Source: Trichopria drosophilae (lineage: Eukaryota; Arthropoda; Insecta; Hymenoptera; Diapriidae). From it: a DNA stretch of 64,000 nucleotides. Positions 26,700 to 39,589 of this stretch are shown here, piece after piece. The notes under the pieces were generated by a model. It had not been told where the DNA came from, made no database searches, and worked only from the letters and a program-made list of their open reading frames with translations. How positions within the stretch are numbered: the first letter of the stretch is position 1; each line of letters starts with the position of its first letter. The stretch is from contig CM059587.1 of NCBI GenBank assembly GCA_030407085.1, positions 26,137,001 to 26,201,000 of the forward strand, in the 5' to 3' direction. Position numbers and translations under genes: made by a program.

Positions 26700-28220
26700 T
26701 ATTATGGTCGTCGAAATTCAGAAGAACGTAGACATCTTCATGGTAGTTAATGTGATATGATTTCACAGATTAAACCTTTTCACAATTGAGACTCAAATAA
26801 AATAATACGAATATAAATCTTTTGGCGCAATATAGATAAACGAATCTGAAAATTCAATTTTGGACGCTGATGCGTATTGCAAAAAATTTATTTCACAAAC
26901 CTTCTTTCTTTTCCGTCGTCATTATAAGCATTGCGTTTGACAACATTCAAAACGATAGAAAAAAGATATAAAAATTGCTGACTGCAAAGTAGTAATTATT
27001 TCCAAAGTTCTTAAAAATTGTTCCAATGCGAAATATTGGAAATATTTAAGATATGTTTTCATTCAACTGAAATGTGTACAGAGATAAACGTTGCAGTTAA
27101 ATGTACAATTTGAAATATACAATCTAAACTCTGAGGCCAGTTTCAACCAAATATTTAATAGTCGCAAGTCAACATTTTATAGAAAGTATGAACAATTTTT
27201 CATCATATACGTGTGCGAAAAATTCAATTGCACTGTTTTTGGGTCTAAAATGCGATTTTATGTAAAATGTGGAAACTTCCATTAATGAATATTCAGCGAC
27301 ATGGTAAGTATTCCAATACATCCCATACAATTTTAAACTTTCTGTCACAAAAAAAATTGATTTTGCCTCGTCGGAATATAAAAAAATATTTCGTGTTGAT
27401 CAAACCTTCCTTCTTTTTAGTAAATCTAAATAAATAAAAATCCAATACCAAAACCAAAAGCGCCCTTGATTTCGTATCATATTTATTTAAACAGAAGAAA
27501 TTTTAAATATGTTTGTGGAAGTAAGATTTACAAAAAGAAATATTCGTTAAATTTAAAAAAAAATATTGTCTTAATTTACATGAATTTGTGACTATTTACC
27601 AGAATATCCATATACAGGAAAAATTATTTTTAATTGTGCTTTAAGATATCGTAGAAGTGGAAATATATCTTAAATATTGTTCAAAAAGAGCTCTTAAAGT
27701 CAGCTTTAAGAAGATTTATGCGTTGATTTCAAGAATTCTACAAAACCTCTTAAGCACGAAGTTTCATGAAAGAGCTCTTGTCCTGAGGGTTTTGGCACTC
27801 ACTATAATATAAATATAATTAACAATTCTATTTCTGAAAATTAAAGATGCTTATTTCAAGCTTTATTATTACATTATTAAACATTTTTTAATTGGTTTCC
27901 TTATCTCGTATGTATCGTTTTATATCGGTTTATACTATAGTTACTTTAAATAGAATGAAGATGAACCAATATAATCATAAAAAATTCTGATATCAATTGT
28001 TAAATATTTTAACAGATCTTATTCTGTCATTATATATCGTCCATCGGTCTATATATTAAGTACATGTCGCACGATTTAATTTTTCGATTTGATCGTCACC
28101 TAGTGCCTCTGGAAGAAAAACAGATCTTAATACTGGGGACTGCTTCATCAAAGATAGGTGATCCACAATGAGATAAATTTAAGACCACATACACAAATCT
28201 TCGTCGTCTTCGAGATTACT
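26700..28220. other. Intron 1, nothing recognised
   Basis: A/T-rich DNA without visible repeats, splice-supported exons or conserved frames. Confidence 0.55.
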
Positions 28221-28229
28221 ATTTTAAGT

Positions 28230-28460
28230 CATAAGTTAGACTGCTTTAACTCATTCAGTCACGCAATTCAGGCGGTGGGTAAATATTTACGAACTGAGTT
28301 TTTGAGGTTGCTGAATACGAATCAAATTTTCAAACTTTAAAATGGCGGATCCAATATGGCGTTTCAAAAATTGGAAACGTTAGTGAATTTTCATGAAAAT
28401 GGTTACTAGTAGGTATTTGGAATTGCTGAATACGCATCTGACATCACATTTTCAAAATTC
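28230..28460 (-). repeat. Dispersed GCCATTTT-type repeat, fragment D
   Basis: Two sub-units with AAAATGGCGGATCCAATATG and GCTGAATACGCATCTGACAT, the complement of the family core. Short and diverged. Confidence 0.5.
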
Positions 28461-28469
28461 GAAATCAAT

Positions 28470-31400
28470 ATCATTTTCATATTCGCTATCATCGTTGTCA
28501 TCGCCACTATCGATATTAGCAAATTCCATAACAAAATTTAAAAGATACGGATCGGCAATTATATTCGTGGAAAATACGTGTACTATCTAGTATCGAACGA
28601 TATTTTTTATAACAACGGAAAAAATACAGTCCCTTTGACGATTTTAGCCTCCATGCTATGAAATAGTCATTTTTTTTAATAAATAAAGGTACCATATTAA
28701 ATCCGCCATATTAAAGTTTGTACATGGTATTTCTGCAACCTCTGTTCTTGAAACAATATTCATTTCTTACACTTTTGGCATGTCTATTACCAAATTTCAC
28801 CGCTAACGAATTAGATTATTTTGCATTATATACGACAGCTATAACAAGAAAGAGAAGACATAAAAGATTCATTTTTCTGATTAACATAATCAAAATGTCG
28901 GCAAACAATTTTTTTTTTAGATATCTATGAAAAAACTCGGGAAGGGTTTGAAGGGAAGGCCCCAATTTTTAGTAGAGTCTTTGAAAGGCTACTGTTTTTT
29001 TTTAAGAATAAAAAAGTCCTGTAGATCGAGAAATATGTTAAAATCAATAGCATATAGATTATCATACTTGGACATCTGTCAAAGTCAAAATAGTCGAAAA
29101 TTGACTGAACAATGTTTTTTATTGAATATTTCATGGCTGATCAATTCTGACCATTTCCACTTACTATTAATTGCACATTTCCTTCATACAAGCAAGTTTG
29201 TTATTACTAAAATTGCTTATATTGCTATTTTATTGCTAAACAAATTAAATCAAATTTCAATAACTGAATAATAAATGAATCCAAAAATTATTGGAATGGA
29301 TTTCTTGAAATTGAGAAAATAACACATAATTTCCGAAAATTAATATGAGTTGATATGAAAATAATGATATCTTATTTTTAATTTATCATTGTCACATCGT
29401 GAATGACAGGCATTTGAATCGATAAGTTTAAAAGTAATTTTATGTAACATCAAAAATGTTGAATATTTTGTAAAATGTATAAAGTCAATATCATAATAAC
29501 TTAACTTTGTATTTAACACCCAACAACATTTGATATAATTGCCGAATATTTTATGTCAAAAGAAGTTTGACACATTCAAAATTTGAAAAATTCTAAGAAA
29601 ATGTCAAATATTTTCTTTTTTCATGTGGCATAACAATCAACAAATAAATAATATAAATAAAATACCAGTTAATAGACTACAGATAATAACCGTTAATAGA
29701 ATTCGTTTCTAAAGCATACAAAGTTTGGTCACAAAAGTACTGTAACAATCAGAAAGTTTGCCAAAAAGAAAACTTAAACTTCACTACTTTAAATACTTTA
29801 CATGATGATGTATTAATTGCACTTAAAAATAAATGCACCCTTTTTATATTATTAGATATTAAGATGCATATTAATCGCATAATAACTCAAGATTTTAAAT
29901 GTCATTGACGTTGAAGATATTATATTTGCAATTTTTAATATATTGAATTCTATATATGAAAGCCAACTACATAAATACAAAAATTAAACCTTGTATTGAG
30001 AGTTTTGTCTCATAATGACAGTGAGAGAAAAATGTTTTATCCAACCTTGAAAAAAGGTAGAAAAGGTTGTAACACATAATAACATAAGAATTAATCACAT
30101 GAAACGATGCAATTGACAGAATGATATTTTTAGATAACAGAAATTAAAACCGTATCACGTAACAAATATTTTTAGTATGGGTTATTTTTATAATTACGAT
30201 ATTTATTTTTACAAAGTCATATGAAGCAAGGTTGCGTTTTATTGCAATTATGTTTTGTATATCCAATTCTGAAATTGCATATTCAAATATGAAAATATAG
30301 CCTACTTCTATACAATGTACAGTGAATTTGACTACTTTTTATAATTACATCATTTACGTTTTGGAAAATGGTTAAATTAACCTTTTGTGTCTCGATGTAC
30401 ATGTAAGGATTTTTATTTCTAGCGAAGAAGCTATCTGAATAGGGAATTACATTTCTTGTAAATAAGATTTGTTATCGGCAAAACACGTGTCGTACAATGC
30501 GACATTCTTCGTAGTTTTATAAAGTATATATCCACAAAATCTACGATTTCAAATCTAGAGTTTTCTTAATATTCAAACTATAATGATACTTCAAGACAGA
30601 AACTAGCTAATCCAATTGAGAAAGTAGTGCGATTCATTTCAGGATGCACTTTTCTGTATTTACCCCGACCCCGTTTAATGCCTCGCAAATAGAAAAACGA
30701 AGAGAAAATTCTATACTCGAGAGACTTGGAAATGTAAGAGGAAAATAACATTCGGTCTAGAGCGTATCGAAGTCGCACATGTAAACAGTCTAACAAAATG
30801 GTCACCGCTCCATTTCGTGCCATGACAAGATTTGAAGGAAAGTCGTAAATTCCACCCATAAAAATGAAGTTTGTATCACGAATAAAAGCTTTAATATCCC
30901 TTCGTGTTTAATTATTGATCAATCGCGTATTGTAGAGTTACGTAAAAATCTGATTTAATCTTTTTACTCTTTGACATACAGAAGCACAAATCTGGTTTGC
31001 GTGGATGGAACGTTTCTACTTTTAAAGATTTTTGCGAACGTTTAAAAACAGGCTTCGCATCCATACAGGTGGGAAATAACCTCGAGCACGATATCAAATG
31101 AAATTAAAAAATGTTTCTAGGAGAAAATAGCGTGTAGCACATGTGGGATGGCATTTTGCACTTGACACACACAATGGTTTATTGTTATAGGCGTTGTCAC
31201 TATTCAAACCAAGACGTAGCAAGGTCTCATTTTATCGTGATGAATACATCATTGTGATTAATTTTTCTCTTTACTTATATATACGACATTTAATTTTTAG
31301 TGCAGATTACTGTGCTGTTGACATTCGGCTATTTTGTTACGTGACGATAGAGCTCATGATGTATTGATTTTTACAAAATGGTATGCGAGGTTTGAATTAA

Positions 31401-33380
31401 TATAATCAAGACAACGCAGTGACCTTCAAAGGAAAATTCGATAAAAAGAAAGTGTAATGTGAAATGGATAACAATCAACTATAAAAAGAAAATACACTGA
31501 TAAATTACTATTCCTTTTAAAAATAAAATTAAAATAAATCTAAAAATATTTATAATTTTAATTTTAAATTGATCTCGTCATTTATTTTAAGACTATTTGT
31601 TATTTACTAAATCACAAATGGTTAGTTTTATATTTAGTAGGTAATAGACCTAATCATTCTAATTGTTCAGAATTCTTGATCTGAAGAATAAATATTACGT
31701 TGTTTAATATTTAAATATATTTCAATAATGCATCAAAATATCTGCTACTCAAATGTATCGTTAAATAATTATATAAAATCATGAATAGTTTTACAATTGT
31801 TTAATTCTATATTATTGATATTAATAGCTTTACGCCGATAGAAATAAATTGAGTTCATTAGTTAAATAAATATTGAAATATTGTAGTATAATAGGAAACT
31901 CAGTGACGAAAACATTACACAATAAAACCGGACTTGAACGTTTCAATATTTAAAAATAATAAAATTTTAAATTACGAAGTAAATAATTGATCACTTTGTT
32001 TTTCAGATTCTTCAGCTTATTTTTAATGTAGATGAAATGAATTACTAAAAATCATAAATTAGACATACATTTTCGAATTCTTTTTATGCTGAATGATACT
32101 TTTTATTTAAAATTAAGGTTGCTACGATCTAAGATACTTTTTATAAGATTACTTATTAATTGATTGATATTAGCAATTGCAAAAGTTAAGTATTGAAGAA
32201 CTAATCACGTAAAAATATTGAAATAAATATATTTTTATAATATCCAAATTTAGTTTTCATTTTGTGTTAAATATAAATTAATCAGGAATTATTATAATTG
32301 AATTTAGCATTTTTAATAATACTGGATACTGGTCAATCACTTTCTCGATATCTTTCAGAACCTATCATTTTATCTTTATATTTATCATTCGGGATGATAT
32401 ACATTATTTACCGACGATTTCTGAAGCATTGCATTATTTATGTTATTTATATCTGTACTGATTCGGAACTACGGTTGCAATGTTTCTCTGTCACTTTCAT
32501 ATAAAATTACTTTCCTAATCTTATGTCACAAAATTTAAATTAATAATATAAAATACGTATGATTTTTCTAATTTATATTAGTTTTATAATAATCTTTATT
32601 AGGAAAAGTAATTTTTCTTTCTGAACTGAAATCACTGAATTAAGAAAACAAACTAATTGACAAAAACTGTATTTTTATATGGCCAAAAATATACTTATCA
32701 TTTGCAGGCATATTTAAATGTGAAAATTTCGAAACTTTTCTTTCACTGCAACTTATTTGAAAAGTGGAATTTCCATCTTAATTCTTTAACGCACAAATGT
32801 ACAGTACACATTTATGCACGGATTTCAACATAATTTATTTAAAATTAAACATGTTTTAAATTGAAACATCGATTGTTGACTATTTTTAAATCGCTCTTTC
32901 GAATTTCGTGCTTGAAATGGTTGAAAATGGATTGCTTATAAGGGTTTTATTCTCCCAAAAAAGATTGCTTAACACTTTCTTTTTAAAATACTAAATAAAC
33001 GCAATTTTTAGGTACGATTTATAATACAATTTTCACTAAACCATTGGTTTTTAATCATTTTTCAAGCTATCAGAGAGTAATGTATTTCCCGCAGTTTTTC
33101 CACAAAAATATAATTTTACATGAAAATATGTAACGTGGGTCGGTTTTAACAAATTAAATAAAATAATACAAACTATGGATTTTTTATTGGTAGGGCATAA
33201 GCCGTATTATTTAATTTAATATTAATTTACATGTTTTGATTTTTAAACGAAATTTGAATATCTCCTTATTCTTAACTAATGATGGAAATTGCAAGGTTTT
33301 TAACCCTTGTTAAAAAGTTAGAGACTCGTCTGTACATTTCATATTTTGTTGTAAATATAAAGGTATACTTATATAATTAA
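28470..33380. other. Intron 1, nothing firmly recognised
   Basis: A moderately G+C-richer segment at 30600-31180 has open frames on the minus strand (30578-30859, 30912-31097) without family resemblance. The rest, especially 31450-33350, is very A/T-rich. Confidence 0.5.
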
Positions 33381-33382
33381 AG

Positions 33383-33618
33383 AGTGAGAATTCACTCTTT
33401 AATTAGTGAAAATCGAGAAACTCTCGTGAAAGAATGAATATTCAACTCTTTAATAGTGAATAAATGTACTCTTTCCTCGAAAGTTGTCAACTCCACGACT
33501 CGGAGGAAAAGAGCGAATTTTCATTCTTGTTAGATTGAAATTTCACTCTTAAAGTGTTTAATATTCACTCTTTCACGAGAGTTGCTCGGTTTTTACTAAC
33601 CAAAGATTGAATTCTCAT
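33383..33618. mobile_element. Fold-back MITE
   Basis: About 236 bp, almost entirely two diverged inverted arms sharing GAGAATTCA, AACTCTCGTGAAAGA and TGAATATT. The arms also carry repeated ACTCTTT motifs. There is no coding frame. Confidence 0.7.
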
Positions 33619-33619
33619 A

Positions 33620-34860
33620 TAGATGAAAATGTTGTAAACAAATAAAAAATTGCCATTTCCTTCAGGTCTGTCCCATGACGAATAAATAAATCTAAAATTT
33701 AAATCTTAGTTCAGTTCCCTAGGAGATATCCTGAAATATAAGTATGAAATGTGCGAGATATTTTTTTTTATATAGCGTTAGTCGTATATAGCGTATAGTT
33801 AGATTTATATATCTAAGGATATACACAATCTTATTTCGGAAAATATATCCCGCAGATTTCTGGCCTGATAATAAATGTTACATATAAGGAGGATTCGAAA
33901 ATATATACTTAATGAGAAATAAATGGGATACACCCCAAAATATATTTCACTGTAATATCACCGGATGTTTACAGCACATATATTCGGCATATATCAAGGA
34001 TAAAGTACTTTTGGCCAAAATATATCCTACATGAACTCCAAAATATTGTTTTTAATAAAGAAATTACAAAAATTAAGCATTTATCAGAAACCGATACCAT
34101 AGTGAATAAAATTGAACATAAATATTGTATGTTTTTCATTTATTTGTGATACATTGGACGTAATTATAAAAAATCCATCTATTGGATAGAGCAATTTTTT
34201 AAATAAATAAAACCATGTTCAAATCCTTGTTTAAATTCTACACATATGGGCGTTAATTTTTAACACAATTTATTATTTTATATTAAATATTTACAAAAAT
34301 ACATAGCATTGAATTGACGTCAATCTATATCTATGTCAATATTACAAGTTTTAATTTTACTATTAATTTATTTAAATGTAAAGTTATTTGTTCTTAAAAA
34401 CATAGACTTTATTTTAAAATGTCAAATTGGTCTAAACAAATTTTATTTATTATTTTACCATTTGTCCTCCATTTTCAATAAAATTGTTTATTCATTTCCG
34501 TATAGCTTGAGAATTATAGATTTAATGGATTATATAATGTTTATTTTTAATATTTCTTATAAATCAAATACGAATTGACACATCGCGTTTAATTTATATG
34601 TTTTAACGACAGATCCGCTTTTATTAATACGTAGGATTTTCATTCGGACCTCGGACAAAAAATCGATATTTTCATTTTCCTGGATTGAATAAATCCGCTT
34701 AGTAAATTTCACACTTGGTCTTTGATCCTCACACTTCAAATCGTACACCCCATAGGAATTAGGAAATTGGTCTTTTTTAATGCATTTTCTATTTTTAAAT
34801 TCAAACAAAAGGAAAGAAAACAAAACGAATTGAAAATAAATAATAAAAGGAATTTACTCC
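33620..34860. other. Intron 1, ATATATCC-rich stretch
   Basis: Scattered ATATATCC and GGATATAT motifs at 33730-34040 in both orientations suggest a decayed palindromic repeat, but arms could not be aligned. Nothing else was recognised. Confidence 0.4.
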
Positions 34861-36240
34861 CATCGTCCGTTCTTGATCGAACAAGTAGATACACAACGCG
34901 CAGGGTACCTTTAAGACGTTACGTCACGGTCAATATCATTTAATGCTACATCAAACAGCACTTTCGACATCTGCGCTATTTCGCCAGCAATAACAAATTT
35001 CGTATCTAATTGATCGGTGTTGATTGCATCCACGTGACGTTGAAATGTATACACAACACACATTCGCCAAGTTTTGGGTTCGTGACAAAAATAAATGTTT
35101 CGTGGCTCGATCTATCGTCCATAATCTGAAGCCCGGTGAAATTTCCATTGCATCCAGTATACCGCTCTCCTCGTGCACAATCTATGGTTGCTCTTGCAGT
35201 AACTCATTAGATTTCATTTTATCGATCGGTGTACAACACGGCCAAACATGGCCGTTCGAACTAGGGCGAGGAATATAGCGGCAAGTGCACTCAGATAATT
35301 GTACATCAAACTATTCGATTCATTTTATAGCGAGACTTTCAATAAACTCAAAATAGATTTCTCTTTTATTATTTGGATTTGTTTTTTTTCTTTCAATGGA
35401 AATATTAATTAACCTAACCATTTTTACAAATCCTCCCATTGGCTGGGGTACTATCAACTTCTGTAGTAGTGTTGTTTATAATGCTTTTTTTTAAATATTC
35501 AAATGCCAATAAAAAATCAAATTTTTGGTACCATGATGTTGTGTCAACTACAGATAGTTACATAACTCGTTCAAATTGTTAAAAAAAATAAACATTTTTC
35601 TGAAATTCCGAAGTTTCAACGTGACAAATATTTATTTATATTGGAATAGTTTTCTCCTACAGTAGCCATACTAAACGACGCGTCAGCCGTGAAGTGGAAA
35701 CGCTAGTTTAAAAACACACATGTTGTGCTCAGACCGCACTATATATCTCTTCAGGGTCAATACTGCGCTGAAAAATTCACGCGATACGGAAACATCTGAG
35801 AAATCTATAAATGGACCTCGTAAAAACCCGCGTAATCCATTCTTCAAATCTCATATCGCCCAGCTGTTCCCTATTAACCGGAGGCGTTTCGTTTACAAAA
35901 CTGCTTGCTGTCACGAAACATGCTTTTTCGAACATTCTGTAACAATCATAAATGAAAAGCTTCAGCATGGTACGAACGAAGCTTCGAGACGGAATGTATA
36001 GGATCTAAGATAATCGACTGAATCGATGATCGCGATTAAATATCGATACTCCAGCGTCTGGCGTATATTGAAAAGCACTTTTGAATTGAGCACTCGGCAT
36101 CAACGTAACATGTGGAGCAATGAATGGGCTAAGCTATTTCGATCCTATGTTATGAAATGTAGGTTAACAGACTAGATTCCAGATGAATTCGTCTGAAATC
36201 GACCTGGATCTAAGCACCTGGAGTCCAGTTTGGTCAGTTT
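34860..36240. other. CpG-richer patch in the 5' part of intron 1
   Basis: This stretch just inside the intron keeps the raised G+C of the promoter side. It contains an exact DRE-type octamer, TATCGATA, at 36041-36048, the known binding sequence of the insect factor DREF. Short frames on both strands (for example 34951-35178 minus and 35720-36001 plus) have no recognised similarity. It may be an intronic enhancer or part of an alternative promoter. Confidence 0.3.
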
Positions 36241-36316
36241 CCTCAGGTGATGATGTACCCAAATGTTTTTTTTATATTCAATGTTTGAATGAAGTTGTTC
36301 GTTAAGAGTGACTTAC

Positions 36317-36776
36317 CAATTTTAGCTATACTTGCGAAGAAAATCCAAATGCCGATGATGAACGGCGTTTCCACACGGTGGAATTCAATTGACAATATTT
36401 CATATTGGCGAGGCTTGACAGATACAGAAGTTTGCGTTGTTGGAGCACTATCCGAAAACGTAAGGCTATCGTCGTTCGCTAATTTTTTTAACCGGGCACC
36501 GATCCGATTGTTTTCGTTAGTGGACCATAAGTACTTGTCCAAATAGGGATCTTGGCTGTACCTGTCATTGGCGCTTTTCTCGTTGGATTTTGATCTGTGC
36601 AGGTCGGATCCGAGTTTCGTACGACTAGACTTCAAGCGTTGGGTCTCGTGAAAATATATGACCCTCGCTGGTTCCGCGTAATAAATACAGTTTATTAATG
36701 TACATGTCAAGATGAGGATCATTGCGTATCTGCGGGTTTTGTTCGACGTCGTCGACAGTGAGAGCGGCGGCGACAT
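36317..36776 (-). CDS. Nhe2: Na+/H+ exchanger (SLC9A2/3/5-like), coding exon 1
   Basis: First coding exon of a plasma-membrane sodium/proton antiporter, which trades extracellular Na+ for cytosolic H+ in pH and volume control. The first in-frame ATG is at 36776; an in-frame TAG at 36902-36900 closes the frame upstream. A second ATG at 36722 is an alternative start directly before the hydrophobic core. Residues about 19-35 (MILILTCTLINC...) form a signal peptide. Residues about 40-133 are a polar, Ser/Asn/Lys-rich linker without recognised domain. Residues about 134-154 (RVETPFIIGIWIFFASIAKI) match the start of the exchanger domain in NHE2/NHE3 proteins. The exon ends after the first base of a Gly codon at a consensus GTAAGT donor (36316), phase 1, matching the acceptor before exon 2. 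The paralogue name rests on remembered family sequence; the SLC9 assignment is firm, the symbol less so. Confidence 0.88.
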
Positions 36777-37620
36777 TCCCGGGAAACGGTACCGGGTCGG
36801 GAGACTCCTTGAAACATTCGAAATAATATGCAATTGATGGACGATAGCACGCAACCAAGGTGCAACTATTCCTGGTTGGATTTGCTGAGAAGGTTCCTCC
36901 TAGGATGATCAGAGTAATATCTATTTAGATCTGTTGTACGCGTTGGTAACTTGCAGGAGCCGAATGCATCGCACAACTTTGCCCTTATCGACAAAACCTA
37001 GGGTAGGTATATACAAAATTGCCTAATGATCTTTAGCCACTATCCTGATCGTTGAGGTCCCGTGTCAACGAACTAATCTTCGGATCCCTTTGACCTATGG
37101 CCAGTTTTACGTAGACAAAACGTAAAGGAGAATCCCTGATGGACACGTTACAGAACTGAACGACCGCGAGACGAAAGGAGCTTTCGACTGTACCAGTGTA
37201 CAGTGACGTGCGCACGCAATCTTCCCACTGACTGACACGCGCATACAGCCACCAGACAGCTGACTGCTTTCCTGTCGTGCGCAAGCGTCCTGCGAAGCCT
37301 GATGTATGAACTTTCGTATCCCTTCCGATTATTCTTTTCGCTCATTAGGCCCTTAAGATATTACATAAAATCGCTACAGCTGACGCGAATCAATACCGGG
37401 AGGAGGTTCGTCGTATATGCTCGTCACCCTGACGATCCTAGAGGGACCCCCGTCGAGAACTGTCAGGGGGGGAGATGCATCACGTTGCATTTCTATTGTC
37501 GTTACGATGGTGATGCTGCACTCCTCGGAGGCTGTATTCCTAAAGAACGTTTGTAATATTTTCAGGGAAACGAATATTACCAGCAAACTGAAAAGTGTCT
37601 TAATCCAACATTTTAGCAAA
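36777..37620 (-). promoter_or_regulatory. Nhe2: Probable 5' UTR and promoter region of the Na+/H+ exchanger gene
   Basis: Directly upstream of the start codon, and clearly richer in G+C and CpG than the surrounding A/T-rich DNA (for example 36720-36790, 37180-37290 and 37420-37470). Several short frames are open on both strands, but none has a recognised family or a good ATG; the longest minus-strand frame (37374-37619) opens with TTG. A possible splice acceptor (CTTCTCAG) lies near 36885 on the minus strand, so a noncoding first exon further right is possible. No TATA box could be fixed with confidence. Confidence 0.45.
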
Positions 37621-38918
37621 AAAAAATGAAAGGAAGTGTTTAAAAGTTAGCTGACAAGAGTCCATTTCTTTTTAAGATATCAATTTCATTGTCATACCCA
37701 TAAAAAACATTACAAAATTCTTTTTCTATGAACTATAAGTAATGATTGAGTAATGTAAATGTTGAACCGAAATCTTAGCTAACTGTCCGAAAGTTTTAAA
37801 CATCTTTACACCCTTTCAAATATGTATTTCCTTTAACTTCTAAATTACGAATCTAAGATTAAGTATTAGGACTTTCCGGTAAACCATAAATAAACATACA
37901 TTAAGATCAAAACATATCAATTTATATTACTGAGCATACATGTAATATTCGTAAAAATAATTTAAATGATCTTCTTATCAGTAGTAAGCATATTCGTAAT
38001 TGAAACAATTTTGTGTTAAATAACTTCTTAGTATAACGTAAATTACGTTTCGTCCAATTTTATTTTAAGTTCTATTCAAAAATATATACTATAATGTTAA
38101 TAAGACAATTTTAACTTTAACAAATTTTATTAATAGTTAAAAAATATACCATTAGAAAACTATTCTTTTTACCTTAAAAGTGTGTTAAAATTAAATATCT
38201 CGGTCAGCGTTGTAATATTTGTTAAATTAATTAAAAATGTTCCAATAACACTATAAAAAATAATGAAATGATATAAGTTTACAACAAAATTTTAATTTAT
38301 ATAAACCACCATATAGTTAAACACGAGTGAAATAGTAACTGACTAAGTCCTGCTTGATATATAATATATTAAAAAAGTATACTTTAAAAAATTATATTAA
38401 GTAATCTAACTATAACTTAATTCATTAAAAAATATATATATATATATAAGTTTATAGAAAAACGCCGCAACGCATATAATCATAGGAGAAGCACCACAAG
38501 AAATGAAGTTATAAATATATAGTACACCCTAAATCTTTTGGACTGAAACTTCAACGAAAAATTCGAATAAAATTACGAATTTGTTTTTTGTAACTTTAGG
38601 AAATAATAAAAAATTTGCTGAAAATGTAACAGTACTATAAGAATCTATATATATTTGTAAAGAATTATAAAACTTACATAGTAGTGAAATATATTCCATA
38701 TGAATTACATCTCTAGCAAGGTGTTAAACAATTCAGTTTGGAATGAGTTCCTTTTCTATACAAGAAAAAGAGGAAGCATTGCGTTGACCTTCATAGTAAA
38801 CATCAACTCCAAACATTACCACGGAGATACATTCAAAGGAAAGTATTGCGATAAAATGATAAAACATTGTATTGTATGTAGATAAATTTAAACTAGTACC
38901 TTTTGTTTAACACGAAAA
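37621..38918. other. Upstream intergenic DNA, nothing recognised
   Basis: Strongly A/T-rich, with a short (TA)n tract at 38432-38448. Confidence 0.55.
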
Positions 38919-39585
38919 AAGGTTTCTTGGTATAACAAGGAAAAATGCTATACATAAAATAAGATGTTGAAAAATGTATTGAACGTTCCGTCCCTGAATG
39001 AGCGTAGGACTTTTAAATAAGGTTCTGCCACATTCATCCTTAGGTGTTCAAAAAAATTGAGAATTAATAAAAAATCATATTTCACCCGGATGTGGATAAG
39101 AATTAAATATCAAAGTTTCACTATCGTTCAAAGTTGCACGACGCACATAACGTCGATCATATGAAAAAATAATAATAACTATTATAATCAAATATCAAGA
39201 AAACGTTCAATAAAAAGTTCCAATACTGCATAAAATTATGGAGTTTTAAATGCTTTTCATAGGAAAAGCCATTTTGATTAAAACTTTTTCGTTAAGTCCA
39301 TCGATGATATTTTCGTGACATGCGGCTTTTTTTAATGAAAATTAAATCATTCAAAACCGCCCGATGCTTTACATTTTTCACGTGATTAAACTTTAACATT
39401 TAATTTTAAGCCACATCCGGTTGAAATATGAATTTTTACTAATTCTTAATTTTTTGAACGTCTAAAGATGAATGTTGCCGAACCTTATTGAAAAGTCCTA
39501 CGCACATTCAGGGACAAAACGTTCAATACATTTTTTACCATCTTATTTTATGTATAATGTTATACTTATTATGCCAAGAAACCTT
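38919..39585. mobile_element. Large fold-back element
   Basis: Inverted arms of about 200-250 bp (38919-39170 and 39390-39585 with partial extension) share GGTTTCTTGG, AATGTATTGAACGTT, GTCCCTGAATG, GCGTAGGACTTTT and CCGGATGTGG. The loop is about 220 bp of A/T-rich DNA. No coding frame or clear target duplication is visible. Confidence 0.8.
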
Positions 39586-39589
39586 ATTA

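Larger units (their letters stand above)
1653..36316 (-). other. Nhe2: Intron 1 of the Na+/H+ exchanger gene (34,664 bp)
   Basis: GT-AG intron joining the two coding exons in phase 1. It is defined by the donor GTAAGT at 36316-36311 and the acceptor CAG at 1655-1653. No other exon with matching phase and family similarity was seen inside, although a cassette exon cannot be excluded. Most recognisable content is repeat-derived and is listed separately. Confidence 0.85.

Noticed and set aside
34722..36001. Short frames in the CpG-rich part of intron 1 as novel exons
   Set aside because: Raised G+C alone lengthens chance frames; no phase-compatible splice pair with the exchanger and no family match.
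36243..36316. Coding continuation of exchanger exon 1 to a stop at 36243
   Set aside because: It lies past the GTAAGT donor; the peptide (KSLLTNNFIQTLN...) does not match the exchanger family, whereas splicing to 1652 restores it.
37200..37260. TCAGTC-type initiator on the minus strand
   Set aside because: The hexamer is too common, and no downstream promoter element or TATA box at the right spacing was found.
37374..37619. Membrane-anchored small protein on the minus strand upstream of the exchanger
   Set aside because: The frame opens with TTG and has no suitable ATG before the hydrophobic part; more likely 5' flank or untranslated sequence.
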